Shown here: in pieces, positions 1 to 7,589 of the stretch | How the letters are laid out: the number at the start of each line of letters is the position of its first letter | Numbering within the stretch: position 1 is the first letter of the stretch | Assembly: GCA_900555125.1 (NCBI GenBank) | Contig: USKH01000015.1 | Location: 1-12,030, forward strand | Length of the DNA: 12,030 nt | Direction of reading: 5' to 3' | Source: an uncultured Clostridium sp. | Lineage (GTDB): Bacteria > Bacillota > Clostridia > Christensenellales > Pumilibacteraceae | The notes under the pieces: generated by a model | Told to the model about the DNA's origin: nothing | What the model saw: the letters and a program-made list of their open reading frames with translations, nothing else | Databases searched by the model: none | Position numbers and translations under genes: made by a program

Positions 1-110
1 GTCAAGAAAACAGTCGCTTTCGTTCGACGCGAACCGAGAAAAACATTTTTTACCGGAAAATTTTGACCGCTGCGTTTGACTATGACGATTTATGTGATAT
101 AATGAAATAA
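1..110 (+). other. Upstream flank, possible 3' end of an unknown gene
   Basis: All three plus-strand frames are open at the window edge, with stops at 64-66 (frame 1), 77-79 (frame 2) and 108-110 (frame 3). Frame 2 would give a C-terminal tail of 25 residues and frame 3 one of 35 residues ending directly against the dinB ATG. Neither tail is recognisable, so I cannot say which, if any, is coding. The segment also holds a small perfect inverted repeat at 22-34 (GTTCG-ACG-CGAAC) and the dinB promoter. No convincing terminator is visible. Confidence 0.2.
76..103 (+). promoter_or_regulatory. dinB promoter, extended -10
   Basis: The -35 is TTGACT (76-81), the spacer is 16 nt, and the -10 is a perfect TATAAT (98-103) preceded by TG at 95-96, making an extended -10. 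The last base of the -10 lies only 7 nt before the dinB ATG at 111, so the expected transcription start falls on or next to the start codon. No Shine-Dalgarno sequence is present. The likely transcript is leaderless. No LexA-type GAAC-N4-GTTC site is visible around it. Confidence 0.75.
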
Positions 111-1346
111 ATGGAAAGATTGATTTTACACTGTGATCTGAATAATTTTTACGCGTCGGTGGAATGTGCGCTCAATCCTGCGCTGAAAGACGTTCCGCTT
201 GCCGTTTCCGGCAACCCCGAAAAGCGTCACGGAGTCATTCTCGCAAAAAACGAGCTTGCCAAAAAAGCCGGGATAAAAACGGGCGATGTTATATGGCAGG
301 CAATGCAGAAAGAGCCTCGGCTTAAATGCGTTCCGCCTCATTTTTCGCACTATTCGGAATATTCTGCGCGCGTATTCGATATTTACACGAAATTTACCGA
401 TAAAGTCGAACCGTTCGGCCCGGACGAGTGCTGGCTGGACTGCACCGGAGCGGAAAAACAATACGGGTCGGGCGTAAAGCTTGCCGATATCATACGAGAA
501 ACGGTTAAAAAAGAAACATCTCTTACAGTTTCTGTGGGCGTAAGCTTTAATAAAGTTTTTGCAAAACTGGGCAGCGATATGAAAAAGCCCGACGGCACGA
601 CGATTATTTCTTCGCTAAATTTCCGCGAAAAAATATGGGGATTACCCGTTTCGGACATGCTTATGATAGGACGTCAGACGACGGCAACTCTTCGCAAGCT
701 GAACATTCTGACTATCGGTGATCTTGCAAAAGCCGACGTTTCCGTTCTTAAGGCGCATTTCGGAATAAACGGCGCAAAAATGAAAAACAACGCGCTTGGT
801 CTGGATGACGAGCCGGTACGCGAGTACGTCAAAAAAAGAAAAACCGAGAGCGTGGGACACGGTATGACGGCAACCCGCGATTTGAAAATATACGAGGAAG
901 CGGATATTTTAATCGCATACCTGTCCGAAAAGGTGGCTGCCAGAATGCGGAAAACGGGCGTGCGCGGATACGGGATTCACTTAAGCATTCGCAGTGGAGA
1001 AAACGTTCATTCGCACGTTTCCATGCAAAAAAAACTTGACTACCCCGTTCTTGCGGGGCGCGACATAGAAAAAGAAGCCCGTGTTCTTCTGCGTTCGCTG
1101 TGGAAAGAAGATTACCCGCTGCGAACGATAACCGTTTCGGTCTTTTCGCTCGTTCCCGAAAATTCGGGCGGACAGATTTCGCTGTTCGACGACGACAGAC
1201 ATATTAAAAACGAAAATCTGGAAAAAGCGATAGATAAAATAAGAAACAAGTACGGCTCGGACACAATAGGCAGAGCAGGTCTTGGCGGCACCGACTTTAT
1301 CTATGATAAAAACGACGACGAAGATTTTCTTCCTTTCAAACGCTGA
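111..1346 (+). CDS. dinB: Y-family DNA polymerase IV (translesion)
   Basis: This 411-residue protein is an error-prone polymerase that copies past DNA lesions. The N-terminal palm motif CDLNNFYASVE (residues 8-18) carries Asp9 and the likely steric-gate Tyr14. The second metal-binding motif is GPDECWLD, with Asp105 and Glu106. SVGVSFNKVFAKLGSDMKKP (141-160) and the following helix-hairpin-helix region, around residues 180-235, are typical of the family. A C-terminal QISLF (residues 355-359) matches the beta-clamp binding motif. The DLNNFYASVE form is the one I associate with clostridial DinB proteins rather than the E. coli one. The start at 111 is supported by the N-terminal motif and by the promoter immediately upstream. 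There is no ribosome binding site. The next gene on the strand has its own strong promoter, so dinB is probably monocistronic, though no clear terminator follows it. Confidence 0.95.
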   Translation: MERLILHCDLNNFYASVECALNPALKDVPLAVSGNPEKRHGVILAKNELAKKAGIKTGDVIWQAMQKEPRLKCVPPHFSHYSEYSARVFDIYTKFTDKVEPFGPDECWLDCTGAEKQYGSGVKLADIIRETVKKETSLTVSVGVSFNKVFAKLGSDMKKPDGTTIISSLNFREKIWGLPVSDMLMIGRQTTATLRKLNILTIGDLAKADVSVLKAHFGINGAKMKNNALGLDDEPVREYVKKRKTESVGHGMTATRDLKIYEEADILIAYLSEKVAARMRKTGVRGYGIHLSIRSGENVHSHVSMQKKLDYPVLAGRDIEKEARVLLRSLWKEDYPLRTITVSVFSLVPENSGGQISLFDDDRHIKNENLEKAIDKIRNKYGSDTIGRAGLGGTDFIYDKNDDEDFLPFKR

Positions 1347-1389
1347 TAATGTCAAAAGTGTGAAATTTTTCATTTTTTGCGTTATCGTT

Positions 1390-1406
1390 TGTCAAATAAC
1401 TTGACA
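1390..1406. repeat. Inverted repeat over the -35 of the membrane-protein promoter
   Basis: TGTCAA (1390-1395), a 5-nt spacer, then TTGACA (1401-1406) form a perfect 6-bp inverted repeat whose right arm is the -35 element. A further TGTCAA lies at 1350-1355. This could be an operator for a dimeric regulator, or chance symmetry. The minus strand has no -10 at a suitable distance from the left arm, so a divergent promoter is unlikely. Confidence 0.4.
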
Positions 1407-1429
1407 TTGGCGAACGTTTCAATTATAAT
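1401..1429 (+). promoter_or_regulatory. Perfect consensus sigma-A promoter
   Basis: TTGACA (1401-1406), a 17-nt spacer and TATAAT (1424-1429) match the housekeeping consensus at every position. The predicted transcription start near 1436 leaves a leader of about 30 nt before the ATG at 1467. The promoter sits inside the longest open frame, which favours the downstream start. Confidence 0.88.
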
Positions 1430-1454
1430 TATAGAGTACTTATTGAAATTTAAT

Positions 1455-1460
1455 CAGGAG
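1455..1460 (+). promoter_or_regulatory. Ribosome binding site that sets the start at 1467
   Basis: CAGGAG lies 6 nt before the ATG at 1467. The open frame extends upstream to an ATG at 1377, but that start has no Shine-Dalgarno site and lies upstream of the promoter, so it cannot be on the main transcript. Confidence 0.8.
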
Positions 1461-1466
1461 ATTGTT

Positions 1467-2789
1467 ATGAGTAGTACATTGAAGAAAGAAAGAATAATCT
1501 ATTTCACGGGTCTTGCATTGTTTGTTCTGCTTGCGATTACTCTTTGTTTCCCCTACGTCGTATTGGGAGTTTATACGGACAATCAGTCTGCAACCGTTGC
1601 CGAATCGGTAACTTACCTCGGATGGCAGTTCTTCGGACTTAAAGCGTTTTATAAATCCGCACCGGTCAACGGAGTTACCGAAACCGGCTCTTCCGTCACG
1701 ACCACCAGCGTTACCTTCAGGAACGTTACCCCCGTGGGAAGCGAAGCCGCTCTCGTTATTTTCAACTACGCTATTTTGTTGCTTGCCGTAGCTATTGCCG
1801 TTTACGACGGTTTTGCTTTATTTGAAAGCTACGTTCACAAAAAGTCCTTCGGAAAGAAATTTATCAATATCATGCACGTTTCTTTCTTTATTGCGACTGT
1901 TGCAACCGTTCTTTTCTACGTTCCGTACATCAACCACCTCAATTCTTACGTGTTCACTTCCAAAAACGCCGCAACCGTTGCAAGCGAAGCGAGAAGCTGG
2001 GCATCGTTTGCGTTTAAGTCGCTTACGGGCGTCGAATCGCAAATGAAAGCCGCTCCTTTCCTTATTGCGATATTCGGATTTGCATCGCTTATGATTTCTT
2101 TGATATGCACCATGAAATTGCAGGACAACTCCATTTTGTATCCCTACAAAAAAAGACATGTCTACGCTGCTCTTCTGTGCATGGCTATGTGCGTCGGAGT
2201 GTTCTTCTTGCCGTGCATCGACTACTACTATTCCACTTACTATATCTGCAAAGACGGCGTTGCAAACAGCCCTAACACTCTTCAGGGTCTTTTGTATCTG
2301 GCTAAGGACATCGACCTCAATACCGAAGTTGACACCAACGCTCTCGAACTGATTGCCAAAAACTTCTCCACCGGTGTGGGTTGGGACTGCTTCCTTGCCG
2401 GTTCGGGCGATATTGCGGGCTTCTATAAGGTTATTTTCATCCTTATGTTTGCCGTTGCCGGATGCGGTTTTATGTTCGGTGTCGCAACTCTTCTTGCTGC
2501 CGTCGGCATTATTAAGTTCAACTTCGACAAAAAGTATTTCTCGCTTATTACCGCAATCATTATGGGCTTCGGAATTCTTCTTTGGGTAGCTTCCTTCGTT
2601 TACAGCATCAGCATCAATATAAGACTGGGCGAAGTTTACATTGCAAAGGGATTCGAGCCGTACTTCCGTAAAGCTTATCCCGAGGGACAGTTCCCCCAGA
2701 CTGTATGCACCGTCGGCGCATGGCTCAGCATGTTGCCCGGCATCGCGGCTTTTGCAGGAACCAAAGCTCTGTGCGCATACGACGACTAA
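1467..2789 (+). CDS. Unrecognised polytopic membrane protein, about 8 TM helices
   Basis: I do not recognise the family of this 440-residue protein. It has about eight hydrophobic segments at residues 10-33, 93-119, 133-155, 196-217, 231-255, 320-350, 357-382 and 412-435, with polar loops between them. There is no cleavable signal peptide and no enzyme motif. The two halves look alike. Each has one helix opened by a basic Lys/Arg cluster, a long polar loop, and a helical hairpin joined by a basic turn (KKSFGKKF at 125-132, FNFDKKYF at 351-358). Each then has a shorter loop and a final helix. This suggests tandem duplication of a four-helix unit. The start is fixed by the ribosome binding site at 1455-1460. 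A perfect promoter in front and a strong terminator behind make it a single-gene unit, probably well expressed. Most Asn codons are AAC (11 of 16). Confidence 0.8.
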   Translation: MSSTLKKERIIYFTGLALFVLLAITLCFPYVVLGVYTDNQSATVAESVTYLGWQFFGLKAFYKSAPVNGVTETGSSVTTTSVTFRNVTPVGSEAALVIFNYAILLLAVAIAVYDGFALFESYVHKKSFGKKFINIMHVSFFIATVATVLFYVPYINHLNSYVFTSKNAATVASEARSWASFAFKSLTGVESQMKAAPFLIAIFGFASLMISLICTMKLQDNSILYPYKKRHVYAALLCMAMCVGVFFLPCIDYYYSTYYICKDGVANSPNTLQGLLYLAKDIDLNTEVDTNALELIAKNFSTGVGWDCFLAGSGDIAGFYKVIFILMFAVAGCGFMFGVATLLAAVGIIKFNFDKKYFSLITAIIMGFGILLWVASFVYSISINIRLGEVYIAKGFEPYFRKAYPEGQFPQTVCTVGAWLSMLPGIAAFAGTKALCAYDD

Positions 2790-2804
2790 TCTGATAAAAA
2801 CCCG

Positions 2805-2837
2805 AACGGTCGAGGCAAACGCCCCGATCGTTTTTTT
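2805..2837 (+). terminator. Rho-independent terminator of the membrane-protein gene
   Basis: Arms at 2805-2816 and 2821-2832 form a 12-bp stem with one G-T wobble and one mismatch, closed by a 4-nt loop (AAAC). A run of seven T follows at 2831-2837. It lies 15 nt after the stop codon. Confidence 0.88.
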
Positions 2838-2927
2838 ATATGCCCGCCAACACTTTGCGTAAAGCTGAAATTCATAAAATTTCTTCCGACATTACCGTGA
2901 TGTTTTCGCTTTAATCTTTATTATACA

Positions 2928-2970
2928 AGAAAAGCGGGCTTGTAATACTACAAACTCGCTTTTCTTTTTT
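2928..2970. terminator. Hairpin terminator at the end of the gatCAB-GH2 operon, possibly bidirectional
   Basis: Arms at 2928-2944 and 2949-2965 pair over 17 positions with one wobble and one mismatch, around a 4-nt loop. On the plus strand T-rich sequence follows (2965-2970). On the minus strand the stem ends in CTTTTCTT, which is weaker but usable. The plus-strand gene already has its own terminator at 2805-2837, so this one most likely serves the minus-strand operon ending at 3016 and may also block read-through from the plus side. Confidence 0.75.
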
Positions 2971-3015
2971 GCCGCAGAAATTATATCGCGACAAGGTTTT
3001 TTATTCGGTTGTCAT

Positions 3016-4734
3016 TCAGTCTTCGATAGCGGCTTTGGCACTGTTGCACTCACGTATACGCTTTACCCCTTCTTCGGAGAACTTGCATTTTCTGTCGTAG
3101 GAGTACAAGCCGTTTACTTCCTGCTCTACGTCGTAAATCTGCGTGTAGCAGAAGCCCCACGTATCGGGGTTTTTCATGATAGAAGCGGTTATGCCGCAAT
3201 AGCGCTGCAAAAATTCTTCTTCGGTTTTAGCGGCGTCGCCGTAGCCCCAGCTTCCCTGCTCTCTGTCGCCGAACGGGATATATTTGATTCCGCCGTATTC
3301 GCTGAGCCAATAGGGCTGACCTTCGTACTTTTGAACATTGTCAAAAGTGACAAACTGACCTTTTTCGTACTTTTCGGCAAACTTTTCGAGATTTCCTTCG
3401 TAGTCATGAACGTCAAACGTATCGGTAACGATATGGAATCCTCCGCTGGTGTCGATTACGGGACGGGACTTATCATACCATTTTGTCGCCCAGTAACCTA
3501 TTTTAATCGCTTCGTCGTTGATACGCTTACGATCGCGGTCCCACACTTCGTTAAGCACGCACCATCCGATTATCGACGGGTGGTTGTAGTCGCGCTTTAC
3601 GCATTCCATCCATTCGTAGAGATACTGGTTTACGCATTCGAAGCTGTGGCGATCAAGCCCCCAGCTGGGATATTCGTCCCATACCATATAGCCCATTTTA
3701 TCACAGTAGTAAAGTGCGAGAGGTTCGAAAATCTTCTGATGCAGACGTGCGCCGTTGAATCCCATATCCATGGAAATTTTGATATCCTGAATAAATCTGT
3801 CGGTATCGGGTGCGGTGAAAATTCCGTCCTGATAGAAGCCCTGGTCGAGTACGAATCTGCCGAATACCGACTTGCCGTTGAGCAGGAATTTCATTCCGTC
3901 GAACATAACCGAGCGCATTCCGAAATACGATTTAACTTCATCGGTGACTTTGCCGTTGTAAATCATTTTTATCGTAAGGTCGTAAAGTCTGCCTTTGCCA
4001 AGTTCCCACAAATGCAGTTCGTCGAGCTTAATAGCGGAAATCGTGCAACCGTCGGTTATTTTAAAGCGTGTTTCGCCCTGCTTTTTACCCTCATAGAACG
4101 CTTCGGCGACTATTTCGGCGCCGTAGCAGTCCTTCGCCTCTACTTCTATAACCGCCTCTTTGGAGTCGATCATAGGCGTTACACGGAAGTTTTCGATATA
4201 ACGCTCGCCAACCGCTTCCAGCCACACGCTCTGCCAGATGCCGGTGGTGCGGGTGTAGTAGCAACCGTAACTGTTGAGGCTGGGGCACTGCTTGCCGTGG
4301 CCGATTGCAGTCGTCGTGTCGTCCTCGGCGCATACGACTACAGTGAAGTTGTCGCCGAATTCGGTAACTTCGACGCTGAACGGAACAAAACCGCCCATGT
4401 GATAGCCAACCTTCTTTCCGTTTACGAACACGGTTGCTTCGTGATCGACAGCACCGAAGTGCAGGAACACGCGCTTACCATTCATGCTCTCGGGAAGAGT
4501 AACTTCCTTTCTGTACCATACGACAAACATAAAGTCGGTGTTGCCGACTCCGCTGAGTTCGCTTTCGGGCGCGAAAGGCACGTTGATTTTACCATCGAGC
4601 GAGGGACGGTTCTGATAGCCTTTTTCTTTACCTACTTTGGCGTTGTCTATTTCAAATTCCCATTCGCCGTTGAGGCACAGCCAATTTTCGCGCTCGAACT
4701 GCGGATTGGGAAATTCAGTACGATAAACTTTCAT
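3016..4734 (-). CDS. Glycoside hydrolase family 2 protein (beta-glycosidase)
   Basis: This is a 572-residue GH2 retaining beta-glycosidase. A jelly-roll sugar-binding domain covers roughly residues 1-175, including FHFGAVDHEATVFVNGK-like sequence at 92-107. An immunoglobulin-like sandwich covers about 180-275, and a TIM barrel runs from about 280 to the end. The acid/base is Glu396 in LNEVW and the nucleophile is Glu479 in LSEYGG. Other family signatures are GFNGARLHQK (325-334), WDEYPSWG (352-359) and RDYNHPSIIGW (381-391). There is no signal peptide, so it should act in the cytosol on imported sugars. The N-K-K motif that beta-glucuronidases use to hold the uronate carboxylate is absent: the aligned residues are Glu539-Val540-Asn541. 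A beta-galactosidase or related activity is therefore more likely. It starts 4 nt after the gatB stop, with an AAGGAG site (4743-4748) inside the end of gatB, so it is probably co-transcribed and translationally coupled. Confidence 0.92.
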   Translation of the reverse strand: MKVYRTEFPNPQFERENWLCLNGEWEFEIDNAKVGKEKGYQNRPSLDGKINVPFAPESELSGVGNTDFMFVVWYRKEVTLPESMNGKRVFLHFGAVDHEATVFVNGKKVGYHMGGFVPFSVEVTEFGDNFTVVVCAEDDTTTAIGHGKQCPSLNSYGCYYTRTTGIWQSVWLEAVGERYIENFRVTPMIDSKEAVIEVEAKDCYGAEIVAEAFYEGKKQGETRFKITDGCTISAIKLDELHLWELGKGRLYDLTIKMIYNGKVTDEVKSYFGMRSVMFDGMKFLLNGKSVFGRFVLDQGFYQDGIFTAPDTDRFIQDIKISMDMGFNGARLHQKIFEPLALYYCDKMGYMVWDEYPSWGLDRHSFECVNQYLYEWMECVKRDYNHPSIIGWCVLNEVWDRDRKRINDEAIKIGYWATKWYDKSRPVIDTSGGFHIVTDTFDVHDYEGNLEKFAEKYEKGQFVTFDNVQKYEGQPYWLSEYGGIKYIPFGDREQGSWGYGDAAKTEEEFLQRYCGITASIMKNPDTWGFCYTQIYDVEQEVNGLYSYDRKCKFSEEGVKRIRECNSAKAAIED

Positions 4735-4738
4735 TGTT

Positions 4739-6163
4739 TTACTCCTTCTGGTTTAATTTTTTAATAATTGTTTTGCTTACGAGTCCGGGACTGAACCTGC
4801 CCCCGGAGGCTTTCATTACCGCTCCCGTAAGAAACGATATTACTTTTTTGTTTCCGGCGACATAATCGTCTACCGCTTTTTTGTTTTCGGACAACACTTT
4901 GTCCACAAGTTCTTCTGCCGCATTCAGGTCGTTTATCTGCAAAACGCCTTTTTTTTCGGCTATTTCCAACGGATTGTCGTTATCGCTTGCAATTGCCGGC
5001 AAAACTATGTCTTTCGCCGTCGACAGGCTTATCCGTCCTTCGGCAACAAGATTAAGAAGCAGCGCGATCTGAGAGGCGTTTACGCATATTTTTCCGTCGT
5101 TTTCCTTCATAAGTCGCATTATGCTGCCCATTATGAAGTTGGACGCTTTTTTGGGGTCTGCTCCGCGTCCGACGACGTCGTCGTAAAGGTCGCTTATCTG
5201 CTTGTCGGCAGTCAGAACTTTCGCGTCGTATTCGGGTAGGTTAAATTGTTCGATATAGCGGCGTACGCGCTTTTTTGCGCTTTCAGGCAAACTTAAAGCG
5301 AGATTTTCGATATATTCGTCGGACAGAACAACCGGCTGCAAATCGGGTTCGGTGAAATAGCGATAGTCGTCCATATCCTCTTTGCCGCGCATTACGTAAC
5401 CTTCGCCTTTTACGTCGTCCCAGCGACGCGTTTCACGGAATATTTTACCGCCGTGTTCAAGTACGTCTGCCTGACGTTTCGCTTCGTATTCGCACGAGCG
5501 TTTAACCGCGGAAAACGAGTTGAGATTTTTGGTTTCGGTGCGCTCGCCGATATTTTCGCCTTTTTTTGCTACCGACAGATTGACGTCCACGCGCAGCGAT
5601 CCTTCCTGCATTTTTACGTCGGACACTCCCGAATAGCTTATTTCGCGCTTCAATTCTTCCAGAAAAGCAACCGTTTCCTCGGGAGAATGAAGATCGGGTT
5701 CGGTGACTATTTCGATAAGCGGAACGCCGCACCTGTTGAGATCGATAAATGTTTTGTTTCCCTCGTGAATAAGTTTTCCGGCGTCTTCTTCGAGGTGAAT
5801 GCGGTTTATACGCACAGTTTTTTTCTCGCCGCCCAGGTCGAATTCCACGACGCCGCCTTTAATGAGCGGCAATTCCGCCTGCGTGGTTTGCCAGGCTTTG
5901 GGCGAGTCGGGGTAGAAAAAGTTTTTTCTGTCCCACTTGCAAAACTTCTGAATTTCGCAGCCGAGCGCAAGTCCTGCCTTTATCGCAAGGTCAACGGCTT
6001 CACGGCTTAAAGAAGGCATAGCTCCCGGAAGCGCCGCGCACACGGGGCAAACGCGGGTGTTGGGTTCGCCGCCGAATTCGTTTTTACACGAGCAAAGCAG
6101 TTTGGTTTTTGTTTTCAGCTCGCAATGCACTTCGAGTCCTATCGACACGATATAATCGTTCAT
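4739..6163 (-). CDS. gatB: Asp/Glu-tRNA amidotransferase subunit B
   Basis: GatB is the subunit of GatCAB that binds misacylated Glu-tRNA(Gln) or Asp-tRNA(Asn) and activates the side chain with ATP for amidation. The length, 474 residues, is usual. The start IGLEVHCEL (residues 8-16) and the block GGEPNTRVCPVCAALPGAMP (31-50) are diagnostic. Four cysteines (24, 26, 39, 42) have the spacing of a structural zinc site found in many GatB proteins. The core HLEEDAGK, LNRCGVPLIEIVTEPD and YRYFTEPDLQP motifs are present. The C-terminal helical and YqeY-like tRNA-binding region spans about 300-474. Its ATG overlaps the gatA stop by 4 nt (ATGA), with a perfect AGGAGG site (6171-6176) 7 nt upstream, so translation is probably coupled to gatA. 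Confidence 0.98.
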   Translation of the reverse strand: MNDYIVSIGLEVHCELKTKTKLLCSCKNEFGGEPNTRVCPVCAALPGAMPSLSREAVDLAIKAGLALGCEIQKFCKWDRKNFFYPDSPKAWQTTQAELPLIKGGVVEFDLGGEKKTVRINRIHLEEDAGKLIHEGNKTFIDLNRCGVPLIEIVTEPDLHSPEETVAFLEELKREISYSGVSDVKMQEGSLRVDVNLSVAKKGENIGERTETKNLNSFSAVKRSCEYEAKRQADVLEHGGKIFRETRRWDDVKGEGYVMRGKEDMDDYRYFTEPDLQPVVLSDEYIENLALSLPESAKKRVRRYIEQFNLPEYDAKVLTADKQISDLYDDVVGRGADPKKASNFIMGSIMRLMKENDGKICVNASQIALLLNLVAEGRISLSTAKDIVLPAIASDNDNPLEIAEKKGVLQINDLNAAEELVDKVLSENKKAVDDYVAGNKKVISFLTGAVMKASGGRFSPGLVSKTIIKKLNQKE

Positions 6164-7584
6164 AGTTTTGCCTCCTCGATTGCGATTGCCGCCGAATACA
6201 GCGTTTTTTCGTCCAGTCGACTGCCGATTAGTTGAAGTCCGGCGGGCAGAATTCCGCCGGTTTTCATCGGAATGCTCAGCGCGGGATTTCCGCTTATATT
6301 GGCGATAACCGTGAACATGTCGCCGTAATATTCCTCATAAAGATTTTCGGATTTATAGTCGAACGGGAGCGCGGTAACGGGTGCAGTTGGCGTTATCGCA
6401 AAGTCGCAGCCCGACAGAACGCTTTCGAGTTCCGCTCTTATGCGGGCGCGCATTTTCATGGCTTTAAGGTAATATTTTTGATAATTTTCGCCGCAAAGCA
6501 CCATGTTTCCCGTAATAATGCGTTTTTTTACTTCCGGTCCGAATCCACGCCCTCGCGAGTTGCTAATTACCTCGCCGACGTCTTTTCCGTTTGCACGGAC
6601 GCCGTACCTTATTCCGTCGAATCGGGACAGGTTGCTTGCCGCTTCCGCAGTGGAAATAGCAAAATAGGTTGCTATTCCGGCATTAAACGAGGGCATGTCC
6701 GCATACTCGATTTCCGCTCCGAGCGAACAAAGATTTTTTATTTGATTTTCAAATGCGAACTTTACTTCTTCGCTTAGCAGCGGCGAAGAGAAAATCTGCT
6801 TTATAACGCATATTTTTCTTCCGTTTATACGCGGTTTTTCGCTTAAATAATCGGATTTCGAGTCAAGAGAAGTGCAATCACGTTCATCTCTGCCTGCAAT
6901 GACGCCCAGCATAACGGCATTATCCTTTGCCGTTTTGGTGATCGGGCCGACCTGATCGAGCGACGAGGCGAATGCGGTTACGCCGAAACGACTTACCGCT
7001 CCGTACGTCGGTTTTATGCCCACGACGCCGCAGAAAGCAGACGGCTGGCGTATACTTCCTCCGGTGTCCGTTCCGAGTGCCGCCGCGCACAGTCCTGCGG
7101 CAACGCACGTCGCGCTGCCTCCGCTGCTCCCGCCCGGCACGCGCGTTTTGTCCAGCGGATTTTTGACCGCTCCGAATGCCGAATTGGTGTTTTTTGCTCC
7201 CATGGCAAATTCGTCCATATTGGACTTGGCTATTATTATCGCGCCTGCGTCTTTAAGCCGCTTTGTTACTGTTGCGTCAAAAGGCGGAACGTAGTTTGCG
7301 AGAAATTTACTTGCACACGTCATGCGGACGTCCTTGACCGAAATATTGTCCTTTAATATTATCGGAACGCCGGACAGCGGCAAAAGCGGTTTTCCCGCCG
7401 CGATATCTTTGTCGATTTTTTCGGCTTGGCATAACGCATTGTCAAAATCGGTTGTTATGACGGCGTTTAAATCTTTTTGTTCTTCTATTCTGTTTTTGTA
7501 CGCTTTTACGACTTCGACTGCGGAAATTTCTTTATTGCCGATTTTGTCCCGAAGCGCGGAAAGCGTGAGATTGTGTGTTTCCAT
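6160..7584 (-). CDS. gatA: Asp/Glu-tRNA amidotransferase subunit A
   Basis: GatA is the glutaminase subunit. It releases ammonia from glutamine, which travels to GatB. The 474-residue protein is a full-length amidase-signature enzyme with the Ser-cisSer-Lys triad: Lys78 in ILKDN, Ser153 in GGSSGGSA and nucleophile Ser177 in GTDTGGSIRQP. These lie one residue before the S. aureus GatA positions as I recall them (79, 154, 178). DEFAMGAKNTNSAFGAVKNP (124-143) is also characteristic. It begins 5 nt after the gatC stop, with a GGTGGAG-type ribosome site inside the end of gatC, and overlaps gatB by 4 nt. Nothing looks truncated or altered. Confidence 0.98.
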   Translation of the reverse strand: METHNLTLSALRDKIGNKEISAVEVVKAYKNRIEEQKDLNAVITTDFDNALCQAEKIDKDIAAGKPLLPLSGVPIILKDNISVKDVRMTCASKFLANYVPPFDATVTKRLKDAGAIIIAKSNMDEFAMGAKNTNSAFGAVKNPLDKTRVPGGSSGGSATCVAAGLCAAALGTDTGGSIRQPSAFCGVVGIKPTYGAVSRFGVTAFASSLDQVGPITKTAKDNAVMLGVIAGRDERDCTSLDSKSDYLSEKPRINGRKICVIKQIFSSPLLSEEVKFAFENQIKNLCSLGAEIEYADMPSFNAGIATYFAISTAEAASNLSRFDGIRYGVRANGKDVGEVISNSRGRGFGPEVKKRIITGNMVLCGENYQKYYLKAMKMRARIRAELESVLSGCDFAITPTAPVTALPFDYKSENLYEEYYGDMFTVIANISGNPALSIPMKTGGILPAGLQLIGSRLDEKTLYSAAIAIEEAKL

Positions 7585-7589
7585 GTCGT

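Noticed and set aside
22..34. GTTCG-ACG-CGAAC dyad as a LexA operator
   Set aside because: Arm order and spacing do not match the Gram-positive LexA site, and the position is well upstream of the promoter.
1360..1378. Small TGAAA/TTTCA hairpin with a T run after dinB, as a terminator
   Set aside because: The AT-only stem of about 5 bp with almost no loop is too weak to call.
1377..1466. N-terminal extension of the membrane protein from an ATG at 1377
   Set aside because: It lies upstream of and across the promoter, has no ribosome site, and the ATG at 1467 has a clear CAGGAG.
2841..2915. A 24-codon ORF after the membrane-protein terminator
   Set aside because: It starts just past the terminator T run, has no ribosome site and resembles nothing known.
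3331..4764. A 477-codon open frame on the plus strand opposite the GH2 gene
   Set aside because: It is fully antisense to a gene with both catalytic glutamates and intact domains. Its translation has no recognisable domain and it lacks a ribosome site. Codon bias of the real gene explains it.
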